From NCBI RefSeq assembly GCF_000024985.1, contig NC_013523.1, forward strand, positions 1,674,001-1,738,000: a stretch of 64,000 nt of DNA. Direction: 5' to 3'. The stretch's first letter is position 1. Each line of letters opens with the position of its first letter. The notes beneath the pieces are model-generated. The model was not told the origin of the DNA and made no database searches. It saw only the letters and a program-made list of their open reading frames with translations. Below, one piece after another: positions 17,250-27,442 of the stretch. The DNA is from Sphaerobacter thermophilus DSM 20745. GTDB lineage: Bacteria; Chloroflexota; Chloroflexia; Thermomicrobiales; Thermomicrobiaceae. The position numbers were made by a program, and so were the translations under genes.

Positions 17250-17283
17250 CGCCCGTCCCCGAGGCCGGGGACGGGCGTTTTGT
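17250..17283 (+). terminator. Intrinsic terminator of the T-box
   Basis: A 12-bp stem pairs 17250-17261 with 17266-17277 around an AGGC loop and is followed by TTTT. Its 5' side is adjacent to the T-box sequence, as in the T-box terminator/antiterminator switch. Confidence 0.85.
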
Positions 17284-17348
17284 ATTCCCCGCCCCGGCCG
17301 ATGGCAGGCACCAGGGCTGAGCAACCTTGACCGCCGCGGGAGGGGAAC

Positions 17349-19899
<2,551 letters not shown>

Positions 19900-19953
19900 G
19901 CACGCGGGTACGCTGCGCCCGTCCGCCCACGCGCCGACCGGGCCCAGAACCAC

Positions 19954-20011
19954 ACGACGCCCCCGCAGCGGAGACGAGGTCCATCGCCCCGCCCCCTGTC
20001 GGGGGCGTCGT
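19954..20011. terminator. Alternative hairpins after metY
   Basis: A perfect 12-bp inverted repeat (19954-19965 and 20000-20011) spans a 34-base interval. A second, mutually exclusive 7-bp hairpin (19990-19996 with 20001-20007) uses the same 3' arm. There is no T-run. Position 55 bases after metY suggests an end-of-transcript structure. Confidence 0.4.
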
Positions 20012-20089
20012 CATATCCAGTCATCGCATCCGCCGATGTCCGGCGTCCCCTCCCCCACCGGCCGAGCCCAATGAGGTGCATCGAGGCAA

Positions 20090-20118
20090 TTGACATAAGG
20101 ACGCAACCGGGGTAGTCT
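20090..20118 (+). promoter_or_regulatory. Promoter for the secreted DUF3224-like protein
   Basis: TTGACA at 20090-20095 and TAGTCT at 20113-20118 are 17 bases apart. They imply a 5' UTR of about 128 bases before the ATG at 20253. Confidence 0.55.
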
Positions 20119-20252
20119 GGGCGCATCGCACATCGCCGCGGGGGCGGCTCCAGGCCGTGACCGTCGACCGCCGCGGTGCCGTACCGAGGACGCGTCACGT
20201 ACCGAACGACTGCGTGGTCATGTGACCGGCGGCACGATTAGGAGGACGCACC

Positions 20253-20768
20253 ATGGAGACGGCAATGCGACGGGCACTGGCTGCGAGACCCGCGCGGTGG
20301 TTGGTCGCCGTTACGCTGGCCCTCGCGATGATGCTGGCGCTTGCCAACGTGAATGTCGCCACCGCCCAACCAGTTCAGGTAGTCGGGACGTTTACGCAGA
20401 CTAGCTTTGTGACGGCCAACGAGCGGGCGGTCGGCGACCTCACCCTCTTCGACTTCTTGGAGGAGACCGCTCTGACCGGCACTGCCACCGGTACCTCGAT
20501 GACCGCCGGCACATGCGCACTTCACCCGTCGGGACACGCCGCGTGCCTGGCCCTTGAAACATTCAGCGGGGTCATCGATGGAGAAGTCGGCACGGTGCAG
20601 TTCCAGAACGTGGCCGTCCTCGACACGACGACCGACACCATACACGGCGCCTTCACCGTCGTCGAGGGCAGCGGCACCGGTGGGCTGGAAGGACTCAGCG
20701 GCCACGGCTCGTTCGCGGGCCAGGGCGGGAGCGGCACCTACATGGCGTCGCTCGAATTCGGGTCCTGA
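20253..20768 (+). CDS. Secreted DUF3224-like β-barrel protein
   Basis: The 171-residue product has AGGAGG seven bases upstream of its ATG. A signal peptide (basic start, then LVAVTLALAMMLALANV, cleavage near ATAQP) is followed by a β-rich domain. GTFTQTSF, GTATGTSMTAG, FSGVIDGEVGTVQFQ and VVEGSGTGGLEGLSGHG follow the order typical of DUF3224/allene-oxide-cyclase-like barrels. Two Cys residues (CALHPSGHAAC) could form a disulfide outside the cytoplasm. The function is unknown. It has its own promoter and stands alone. Confidence 0.65.
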   Translation: METAMRRALAARPARWLVAVTLALAMMLALANVNVATAQPVQVVGTFTQTSFVTANERAVGDLTLFDFLEETALTGTATGTSMTAGTCALHPSGHAACLALETFSGVIDGEVGTVQFQNVAVLDTTTDTIHGAFTVVEGSGTGGLEGLSGHGSFAGQGGSGTYMASLEFGS

Positions 20769-21532
20769 AGTCGTCCGCCGAGCAGTCCACCAGTGGACAG
20801 GTGTCATCTCGGGCGGGGCGAAGGGGCTCTCCGTTGCGTCGGCGCAGCGCCGAGCTGCTTGGCTCCGCCTCAGTCTGACCGATGCACGCTCGCAGCCTGC
20901 CCCGGCTCGGCCTCCAGTCCCCCTACCCTCACGCCGAGGGCTGGTCACGTACGTCCCGGATCACGCTCGCCCGGCGCCACCTCTCAATCGGCGTTCGGAC
21001 CGCCAGTCCATCATCCACGACCTGGTCCGAACCCTCCACCGAGCCTTCAGCCGCGCTGTCCACACGCCGGCCTACCGGAGGCATCTGCGCTGGTTGGCGC
21101 CCGGCTCGCCCTTCCCACCTGGCCCGTTTGGTCCTATGCCAGGCGCGTGCTCACCCTGGTCAGATGTAGCCTGATCGGAGTCTTGTTCACCGTCTCTAGC
21201 GCTGGCCGCCCGCTGGAGGAGACGCACGCCCATCTCGACGCCAGTCCGATCTGAGGATAGTCTAGGCCCTGCGACCATCAGGTCAGCGAGTTGATCATCC
21301 GGGTGTCGGGGGCGTGTTGGTGCTCATTCCCGTGTTTGGGATACTCGTGCACCCGCGCAGTGAAGAGGACCGCACGGCCTCGTCGCGCCCTTCCTGGGCG
21401 CCGAGGCATCAGTACGGCGCCGCGGACTTGATGGCATTCCTGCTGGCAACAGCACGGCGCCGCTTCGAGCGAACCCGCGTGAGGCAGGCACACACAGTGC
21501 GAGACGCCGCCACCCTGGAAGGAGGTGCCCTC
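20769..21532. other. 764-base region without a convincing gene
   Basis: No frame here combines a ribosome-binding site with recognisable protein sequence. A bulged 12-bp hairpin (21377-21382 and 21385-21390 pairing with 21396-21407) lies about 125 bases before the cupin gene and could sit in its 5' UTR. The stretch at 20800-21180 may be decayed coding sequence. Confidence 0.45.
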
Positions 21533-22102
21533 ATGGAGTCGACGAAGTCTTACTCAGTCGATCAGTTCGTCGAAGACGCGCGGACCATCATGAGCAGCGC
21601 GGCCGACGACCGGCAGGCGATCGTCGAGCAGCTCATCCCGCTGGTCGAAAAGGTGGTGTGGAACGACGCGCTCATGGACCCGGCCCGCCGCACCGAGTCG
21701 CCCGGCGATCGCCCGCGCTACATCCACTACCAGGACCCCGACGGTACGCTCCAGATCTACGTCGTCGAGTTCGCCCCCGGGATGCCGACCCCTGTCCACG
21801 ACCACGTCACCTGGGGAGTGATCGGGGTCTGCGGCGGTGCGCAGCGGACGACCCGTTACCGCCGCGTCGACGACGGGAGCGACCCGGAGCACGCAACGCT
21901 GGAGCTGATCGACGAAGAAGTTCTCGAGCGCGGCGCGGTCTACCCCCTGCTCCCGCCGGACGACATCCACCGCATCGAGACGGTCGGTCCCGAACCGAGC
22001 TACTCGCTCCACGTACTGGGCACCGATCTACGGCGCCAGCACCGCCACATCTTCGATGTCGAGACCGGGAAGGTAACGGCCGTCGAGGGGCGCGGGATGT
22101 AG
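21533..22102 (+). CDS. Cysteine dioxygenase-like cupin protein
   Basis: This 189-residue protein starts at an ATG with a very strong GGAAGGAGG site. The double-stranded β-helix cupin core carries the metal-ligand pattern PVHDHVTWGVIG (two His) and a later His in SLHVLG. DDIHRI adds another His. This matches the predicted metal-dependent cupins related to cysteine dioxygenase/3-mercaptopropionate dioxygenase (thiol oxidation with non-haem iron). An N-terminal helical segment precedes the cupin. The substrate is unproved. It stands convergent to the TetR gene. Confidence 0.75.
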   Translation: MESTKSYSVDQFVEDARTIMSSAADDRQAIVEQLIPLVEKVVWNDALMDPARRTESPGDRPRYIHYQDPDGTLQIYVVEFAPGMPTPVHDHVTWGVIGVCGGAQRTTRYRRVDDGSDPEHATLELIDEEVLERGAVYPLLPPDDIHRIETVGPEPSYSLHVLGTDLRRQHRHIFDVETGKVTAVEGRGM

Positions 22103-22145
22103 CCGGAAGCTGCGCACAAGAAGCGCTGGCGGCGAACTACCGCCA

Positions 22146-22757
22146 CTATCCATCGGACCGCGGAGGCGGACCGGCGAGGTATGCGAGCACGGCTCGGGCC
22201 GCCGCCTCCGGGTCCTCCCCGATCGCCGAGGGTAGGTTGCCGGTGACCCAGAGCGTGGCCAGCCCGTGCGCCAGCGACCAGGCCGCCACCCCGGCGTGCA
22301 GCGTCTCGTCGCCCGGCCCAGCCCCGGTCACCTCGGCCGCCGGGGAATACAGCATCTCCCGCGCAGCGGCTCGCGCCTCGGCCAACTCGGGGTCATCCAG
22401 CCGCAATAAGTCCGGCCGGAACATGACGTCGAAGTACGCCCGGTTGGTGACCGCGAAGCGCACGTAGGCGACACCGACCTCGAGGAAGCTCCCGGTCGCC
22501 TCGTACGCGTCCCGCAGCACCGCACTGAGGCGCCGGTATCCCTCCGCCGCCACGGCCGTGAGGAGTCCCGTCTTGTCTCCGAAGTGATGCGCCGGGGCGG
22601 CGTGCGACACCCCGACACGCCGCGCCAGCTCCCGCAGGCTGACGGCCGCCGGACCGCGTTCGGCGATGGCCACGACCGCCGCCTCGATCAGCGCGCGCCG
22701 TAGATCGCCGTGGTGGTACGAACGGGACTCGTTTGTCTCCCGACTAGTCGGCTCCAT
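22146..22757 (-). CDS. TetR/AcrR family transcriptional regulator
   Basis: The 203-residue protein has an N-terminal helix-turn-helix (residues ~15-62; ALIEAAVVAIAERGPAAVSLRELARRVGVS, then HHFGDKTGLLTAV). The ligand-binding C-terminal domain resembles the WHG type. The ATG at 22757 has no ribosome-binding site and coincides with the expected transcription start of a TTGTCA-N17-TATACT promoter, so the mRNA is probably leaderless. It is divergent from the 22905 membrane-protein gene across a shared palindromic operator, so it most likely represses both. Confidence 0.88.
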   Translation of the reverse strand: MEPTSRETNESRSYHHGDLRRALIEAAVVAIAERGPAAVSLRELARRVGVSHAAPAHHFGDKTGLLTAVAAEGYRRLSAVLRDAYEATGSFLEVGVAYVRFAVTNRAYFDVMFRPDLLRLDDPELAEARAAAREMLYSPAAEVTGAGPGDETLHAGVAAWSLAHGLATLWVTGNLPSAIGEDPEAAARAVLAYLAGPPPRSDG

Positions 22758-22763
22758 GGCCCG

Positions 22764-22825
22764 AGTATACCTTTCAATCTTTCCATTGACAAGATTCAGC
22801 CCACCTGTTATCTTGTCAGTGTCAA
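22764..22825. promoter_or_regulatory. Divergent overlapping promoters with a palindromic operator
   Basis: A perfect 9-bp inverted repeat (TGACAAGAT at 22787-22795, ATCTTGTCA at 22810-22818) spans the plus-strand promoter TTGACA (22786-22791)-N17-TATCTT (22809-22814). Its left arm is also the -35 TTGTCA (22792-22787) of the minus-strand TetR promoter, with TATACT at 22769-22764 after 17 bases. A third half-site-like GTCAAGATT lies at 22821-22829. TetR binding here would shut off both genes. Confidence 0.75.
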
Positions 22826-22904
22826 GATTGAGCGGCGGCGGAACCTATCCCCAGGACGCCGTCGCGCCCACGACTCGGGATCGAAGTCCCCTTGGAGGTA
22901 CATC

Positions 22905-23324
22905 GTGGATGCAACGCTCACCCTCTCACCGGACACACTGAGCACGGCCGGCATCATCCTGCTGACGATCGTCGCGATCGAATCTGGAGGACTCTTCATG
23001 CTGCGAGTGGTACGCGGCCAGCAGCCGGCAACGCCTTTCCAGCGGGCGTTCTTCCGCGCCGGGCACGCCCACGCGGGAATGCTGGTGACACTGGCGCTGG
23101 TGGGGCTGATCCTGGCGGACGCCGCAGCCGTCGACGGCCCGCTTGCCCCTTTCGCCCGCAACGGCATCTGGCTCGCGGCGATTCTGATGCCCGCCGGGTT
23201 CTTCCTGTCCGCGATCGGGAAAGGGACAACGACGCCGAACCGGCTGATCCTGCTCCTCTACGCCGGCGGGGTTTCGCTCGCTCTGGGCGTGGTCAGCCTC
23301 GGGATCAGCCTGCTCACGGCGTGA
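22905..23324 (+). CDS. Small four-helix membrane protein, TetR-linked
   Basis: The 139-residue protein begins at a GTG with GGAGG six bases upstream. Hydrophobic segments lie near residues 12-34, 55-75, 84-104 and 113-138. The loop FQRAFFRAGHAHAGM contains two closely spaced His residues that could bind metal or haem. I do not recognise a named family. Its promoter overlaps the TetR operator, suggesting inducible expression, perhaps for export or stress. It ends just before a long palindrome. Confidence 0.65.
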   Translation: MDATLTLSPDTLSTAGIILLTIVAIESGGLFMLRVVRGQQPATPFQRAFFRAGHAHAGMLVTLALVGLILADAAAVDGPLAPFARNGIWLAAILMPAGFFLSAIGKGTTTPNRLILLLYAGGVSLALGVVSLGISLLTA

Positions 23325-23331
23325 GACAGAG

Positions 23332-23361
23332 CGCCGGGAGCGCCGGCCGGCGCTCCCGGCG
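23332..23361. terminator. 30-base perfect palindrome between convergent genes
   Basis: Bases 23332-23361 form a perfect palindrome (13-bp stem, four-base loop when folded). It lies eight bases after the small membrane-protein gene and eight bases before the end of convergent hom. It lacks T-runs. A bidirectional terminator is the likely role. Confidence 0.6.
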
Positions 23362-23369
23362 GTGTGGTT

Positions 23370-24368
23370 CTACGCGCCCAGCACGACGTTCGCAGCGGCG
23401 CCAACCCGCGCCGCCTCGACCACGTCGGAGAGGATCGCACTGGCCGTCGGCAGCGGTCCCGCTCCCTGCCCGCTGAGGACCACCGGGCCGACACGGTCCC
23501 CCGTCAGCTCGATGGCGTTGAAGTTGGCCGAGACGTGGGCCAAGAGATTGTCCCCCGGCACGAACGTCGGCGCGACCTGGAGGCGGACGGCGTCGCCGTC
23601 CCGTTCCGCGCTCGCGATCAATTTGATCGCTCCTCCGCGCTCCCGCGCCGCCGCGACCTCCTCGGCCGTGACGCCGGTGATGCCGGTGCGGTCCACCTCG
23701 TCCGGGCGAACGTGCCGCCCAAGCATGAGCGAAGCCAGGATCGCGAGCTTGTACGCGGCGTCGTAGCCCTCAACGTCTGCGGTCGGGTCAGGCTCGGCAT
23801 AGCCCAGCCGCTGAGCCTCGGCCAGGGCCGTGTCGTAGGCTGTTCCCTGCTCCGCCATCTGGCTCAGGATGAAGTTGGTCGTGCCGTTCACGATGCCGCG
23901 CACGCGCGTGATCCGGTTCGCAGCCAGAATCTGCCGGTACGACACCAGCAGCGGGATGCCGCCACCGACGCTGGCCTCGAAGAGGAGCGCCCGCTCCGCT
24001 TCCTGAGCCGCCGCGGTGAGTTCGCCAAAGTGTTTCGCCAGGGCCTCCTTGTTCGCCGTCACCACGTGCTTGCCCGCGCGCAGGCAGCGCAGCATGAAGT
24101 CGGCCGCCGGCTGTTCCCCTCCCAGGACCTCGACCACCACGTCCACGCCGTCGTCGCTCAGGATGGTCGCCAGGTCGGTGGCGATCGTCTCCGGTGGCAG
24201 GTCCGCCCGCGCCGCACGGTCGCGCGAGCGCTCCAGTACCGCCTGCACCACCAGGCGCAGCCCGTAACGCTCCGCGATCAGATCGCCCTGCTCCCGGATC
24301 GCCCGGGCCACCGCCGAGCCGATCGTCCCCAGCCCCAGGATCGCCACGCCGACCTGTCTGTCGTTCAT
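23370..24368 (-). CDS. hom: Homoserine dehydrogenase (short form without ACT domain)
   Basis: This 332-residue NAD(P)-dependent enzyme reduces aspartate semialdehyde to homoserine. The ATG at 24368 follows GGAGGCGAGG. The Rossmann motif GLGTIGSAVAR, TANKEALAKH, the catalytic-domain VNGTTNFILSQM and AAYKLAILASL are clear. It ends at the catalytic domain and lacks the ~90-residue ACT domain that gives threonine feedback in most bacterial Hom proteins. It is divergent from asd, which supplies its substrate and carries a candidate attenuator. Confidence 0.92.
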   Translation of the reverse strand: MNDRQVGVAILGLGTIGSAVARAIREQGDLIAERYGLRLVVQAVLERSRDRAARADLPPETIATDLATILSDDGVDVVVEVLGGEQPAADFMLRCLRAGKHVVTANKEALAKHFGELTAAAQEAERALLFEASVGGGIPLLVSYRQILAANRITRVRGIVNGTTNFILSQMAEQGTAYDTALAEAQRLGYAEPDPTADVEGYDAAYKLAILASLMLGRHVRPDEVDRTGITGVTAEEVAAARERGGAIKLIASAERDGDAVRLQVAPTFVPGDNLLAHVSANFNAIELTGDRVGPVVLSGQGAGPLPTASAILSDVVEAARVGAAANVVLGA

Positions 24369-24410
24369 CCTCGCCTCCATCGTTTCCCCGCTCGCTGCCC
24401 TGCCCGCGCC

Positions 24411-24439
24411 TTGACGGCGCAGCCAATCCCTGCTATCGT
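24411..24439 (+). promoter_or_regulatory. asd promoter
   Basis: TTGACG at 24411-24416 and TATCGT at 24434-24439 are 17 bases apart. Transcription would start near 24446, giving a ~280-base leader that contains the peptide frame and the attenuator. Confidence 0.65.
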
Positions 24440-24512
24440 CTGCGCAGCGTCCCCCTGAGGGTACGCGTCGGACTTGAGGACGGCAAGGCCGTTCCAGGAG
24501 AGCACGGAACCG

Positions 24513-24596
24513 ATGGTTTCGCTGCGCGCGATCATCACCATTATTGACGGCATGACTATTACGCCCGCCGGTGCACAGGCGGGTGCGGTGACCTGA
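24513..24596 (+). CDS. Candidate Ile/Thr-rich leader peptide of asd
   Basis: This 27-codon frame starts at an ATG (AGGAG lies about 12 bases upstream) and stops at TGA (24594-24596). Codons 7-17 (24531-24563) read Ile-Ile-Thr-Ile-Ile-Asp-Gly-Met-Thr-Ile-Thr, so 8 of 11 are Ile or Thr, both end products downstream of aspartate semialdehyde. This is the pattern of the enterobacterial thr operon leader peptide. The frame sits between a good promoter and an intrinsic terminator. It is too short to be a functional protein and is read here as a ribosome-stalling sensor. Confidence 0.75.
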   Translation: MVSLRAIITIIDGMTITPAGAQAGAVT

Positions 24597-24657
24597 TCGC
24601 GCCAACACAACGCCTGTGAGGGACCGGCAGAGGTAAGCACCTCTGCCGTTTTTGTTT
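24567..24657 (+). terminator. Attenuator of asd: antiterminator arms and intrinsic terminator
   Basis: The terminator is a 10-bp stem (24625-24634 with 24639-24648) with an AAGC loop, followed by TTTTTGTTT. A competing antiterminator can form from 24567-24572 with 24623-24628 (6 bp) and 24574-24581 with 24611-24618 (8 bp). It consumes the 5' end of the terminator stem. The upstream arm begins directly after the Ile/Thr codons. A stalled ribosome would leave it free, whereas a ribosome reaching the stop codon would cover it. Pairings were found by eye and no energies were computed. Confidence 0.75.
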
Positions 24658-24723
24658 GCGCCGTACCGCCGCCGCGGGCGGCGCCAAGCCGGCGGGTCAC
24701 GCCGCGGAAAGGGTCGTGAGGGT

Positions 24724-25779
24724 ATGGGTGAGCGGATCGATGTCGCCGTACTGGGGGCGACGGGGAGCGTCGGCCAGCGCTTCGTGCAACTGCTCGATGG
24801 GCATCCGTGGTTCAGGGTGGCCGAGTTAGTCGGCAGCGAGCGCTCAGCAGGCAAGCGCTACGGGGAGGTCTGCGACTGGCGCCTGAGCGATGCGCCGCCA
24901 CGGGAGGCGGCCGAGATGCGGGTGCAGCACTATGAGGAGCCGGTGCGCAGCCCGGTCGTTTTCTCGGCTCTGCCGGGAGGCATCGCTGGCGAGGTCGAGG
25001 CGAGCCTCGCCGCCGAGGGCAAGCGCGTCTTCACCAACGCGCGCGACCATCGCATGGATCCGGATGTCCCGCTGATGATCCCTGAGGTCAACGCGGACCA
25101 CGTCGCGGCGATCCAGGCGCAGCGCGAGCGGCGCGGCTGGAAGGACGGCTTCATCGTCACCAACCCGAACTGCTCGACGATCCACCTCGTCCTGGCGCTC
25201 AAGCCGCTCTGGGACGCCTTCGGCATTGAGCAGGCCATGGTCACCACCCTGCAGGCTGCGTCGGGCGCGGGCTACCCCGGCGTCCCGTCGATGGATCTGA
25301 TCGACAACGTGGTCCCCTTCATCGGCGGCGAGGAGGAGAAGATCGAGACGGAGACCAAGAAGCTCCTCGGCAGCTACGGGCCGGACGGCTTCCGCTACGC
25401 GGACCTCGCGATCAGCGCCACCTGCACCCGCGTCCCGGTGCGCGACGGCCACACCGAAGCGGTCTCGCTGAAGCTCGGTCGGAAGGCGTCGGTGGAGGAG
25501 GTAGTCGAGATCCTGGCCAGCTATCGCGGCCGGCCGCAGGAGCTTGGCCTCCCCTCGGCGCCCGAGCGGCCGATCGTTGTCCGCACTGAGAACGACCGAC
25601 CACAGCCGATCCTGGACCGCAACGTCGAGCGTGGGATGGCCTCCGTCGTGGGCCGTGTCCGCCCGTGCAACGTGTTCGACGTCCGCTTCGTCGTCCTCGG
25701 GCACAACACCATCCGCGGCGCCGCCGGGGCGTCGATCCTCAACGCAGAACTGCTACGCGTCGAGGGCTACCTCGACTGA
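24724..25779 (+). CDS. asd: Aspartate-semialdehyde dehydrogenase
   Basis: The 351-residue enzyme reduces aspartyl phosphate to aspartate semialdehyde, the branch point to Lys, Met, Thr and Ile. The ATG at 24724 gives the Rossmann start VAVLGATGSVGQRFVQLL. The catalytic Cys150 lies in NPNCSTIH, a form typical of the archaeal/fungal-type branch, and the domain HTEAVSLKL fits. Upstream starts lie inside the attenuator and are rejected. The divergent neighbour hom uses its product. Confidence 0.93.
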   Translation: MGERIDVAVLGATGSVGQRFVQLLDGHPWFRVAELVGSERSAGKRYGEVCDWRLSDAPPREAAEMRVQHYEEPVRSPVVFSALPGGIAGEVEASLAAEGKRVFTNARDHRMDPDVPLMIPEVNADHVAAIQAQRERRGWKDGFIVTNPNCSTIHLVLALKPLWDAFGIEQAMVTTLQAASGAGYPGVPSMDLIDNVVPFIGGEEEKIETETKKLLGSYGPDGFRYADLAISATCTRVPVRDGHTEAVSLKLGRKASVEEVVEILASYRGRPQELGLPSAPERPIVVRTENDRPQPILDRNVERGMASVVGRVRPCNVFDVRFVVLGHNTIRGAAGASILNAELLRVEGYLD

Positions 25780-25931
25780 CCGCAGCAGCGCGGTCGGAGC
25801 GGGTGCATCCTCGTCCGGGCTTCCATCTGGGCAGGCACGCACCCCGCTCCGACCGGCCGCCCGACATCGCTCAGCGATGGGGACTACCGGGCCTGCCGCG
25901 CACCGAGTGAACGTGTCTCCTGGTTTCGATG

Positions 25932-26037
25932 TCAGCCTGAGCGGAGCTGTACGCTGCGGGGCGGCGTGCGGAGGAGTCGACGAATCTCTCCGGTGGGTGG
26001 TGAACCCGCCCAGAGATCCTTCGCTTCGCTCAGGATG
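25932..26037. repeat. Decayed inverted repeat of the GATCCTTCGC(T/C)(T/C)CGCTCAGGATG family
   Basis: The right arm (26013-26037) is nearly identical to that of the copy at 29545-29569. The left arm (from 25932) is degenerate. It lies in a 446-base gap (25780-26225) that otherwise shows no gene. Confidence 0.6.
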
Positions 26038-26225
26038 CCGTGGGGGGCATGCTCCCGAATCTGGTATCAGTAGGCAGGGGTGCCTGACCCTCCTCGCCGC
26101 GGGTGGACCGGCTGCAGTACCATCAGCCCGGCCCTCCGCGTCCGACTTGGCCGGCAACCTGCGGAGGGGCAGCGGCCGCGGAGCCGCACCACCGGCGGCC
26201 GGGAGCGAAGGAGAGAGAACGGCAG

Positions 26226-27281
26226 ATGGCGCGCACGCCGCACGAGGCGAGTCCCCAAACTGACGAGGAACGATCCCCGCTCGATCGGTTGAAGCGCCGC
26301 TTCGTCTACGGCCTCGTCTTCGGCGTCCTCGTCGTGATCGGCGTGACGCTCCTGGGTGACGGCCCGGCACTGATCCGGACGCTGCGAACGTTCGACTGGT
26401 GGGTCGTGCCGCCGATCATCCTGCTCACGCTCGTCAACTACGCCCTGCGCTTCGCCAAGTGGCACCTCTACCTCCAGTGGCTTGACATCGGCCGCCTGCG
26501 ACCGCGCACGAGCCTGGGCATCTTCCTCGCCGGGCTCTCGATGTCGATCACACCGGGGAAACTCGGGGAGTTCCTGAAGTCGTACCTGCTTCGGCGCGCC
26601 ACGTCCACGCCGCTCTCGGTGTCCGCCCCTGCCGTGTTTGCTGAGCGGGTCACCGACGGTATCTCCATGCTGGTGCTGGCCGCGTTGGGACTCGTCTCGG
26701 TCCGGTACGGGTGGCAGGTCCTGGCAATCCTGGCGGTGCTAGCGCTGGCGGGGATCCTCATGCTGCAGAGCCGGTCGCTCATGTTCCGGATCTTTACCCG
26801 CCTCGAGCACCTCCCGATCATCAACCGCCGCATGCACGCGCTCCACGTGCTCTATGAGAACACCTACCTCCTGTTTCGCCCCGGGAAGCTGGGCATCGCA
26901 GTCGGGATCGGGATGGTCTCCTGGTTCGGCGAGTGCGCGGCGTTCTTTCTGATCCTGATCGGCCTCGGGTTCGAGCCGACCCTGAAACTGCTGGTGATCA
27001 GCACCTTCATCATGGCCACCGCCTCGCTCCTGGGCGCGATATCCATGCTGCCCGGCGGGCTCGGCGCGGCCGAAGCGGGGGTGGCGGGCCTGCTCCTGCT
27101 CATCGTCCGAGACCCGCGCATGACCTCGGACCTCGCCGCCGCCGCGACGCTGCTCGTCCGCTTCGCGACTCTCTGGCTCGGCGTGCTGGTCGGCACCGGG
27201 GCGCTACTCGTCATCGAGCGTCACCTGACGCGACTTGAGGAATCCCGCCCGGCAGCGGATGCTGCCCAGACCGCAAGCTGA
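26226..27281 (+). CDS. Lysylphosphatidylglycerol synthase TM-region/UPF0104 family membrane protein
   Basis: The 351-residue protein has about eight hydrophobic helices after a short basic N-terminus. It contains the family signature around SITPGKLGEFLKSYLLRR and AVFAERVTDGISML, and a later SMLPGGLGAAEAGVAGLLLL. These are hallmarks of the MprF-like flippase/AglD membrane domain. It lacks the C-terminal aminoacyl-transferase domain of true MprF, so a lipid-linked substrate transporter or glycosyl-lipid role is more likely. The ATG at 26226 is chosen because upstream sequence is unrelated; AGGAG is somewhat distant. Confidence 0.8.
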   Translation: MARTPHEASPQTDEERSPLDRLKRRFVYGLVFGVLVVIGVTLLGDGPALIRTLRTFDWWVVPPIILLTLVNYALRFAKWHLYLQWLDIGRLRPRTSLGIFLAGLSMSITPGKLGEFLKSYLLRRATSTPLSVSAPAVFAERVTDGISMLVLAALGLVSVRYGWQVLAILAVLALAGILMLQSRSLMFRIFTRLEHLPIINRRMHALHVLYENTYLLFRPGKLGIAVGIGMVSWFGECAAFFLILIGLGFEPTLKLLVISTFIMATASLLGAISMLPGGLGAAEAGVAGLLLLIVRDPRMTSDLAAAATLLVRFATLWLGVLVGTGALLVIERHLTRLEESRPAADAAQTAS

Positions 27282-27442
27282 GCGACCGCGAGGCTGCCCT
27301 GTATCCACCAATCGGTGGATATCCCCCCGTCCACCCGGTCGATGCGTTCTCGGTTACGTCAGGTATCCTATGGAGAGCGCCGGGAAACCGGTGAACGCTG
27401 CGTGCCACGAATCCACGGTCCATACCGGAGGGAGGCGGCTTC

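Noticed and set aside
20800-21300. Several frames of 90-200 codons in the long gap
   Set aside because: Overlapping on both strands, Arg/Pro/Ser-rich, without start signals or domain features. At best decayed sequence.
24365-24700. Minus-strand 111-codon frame across the asd leader
   Set aside because: It runs antisense through the promoter, leader peptide and terminator, and has no ribosome-binding site or family.
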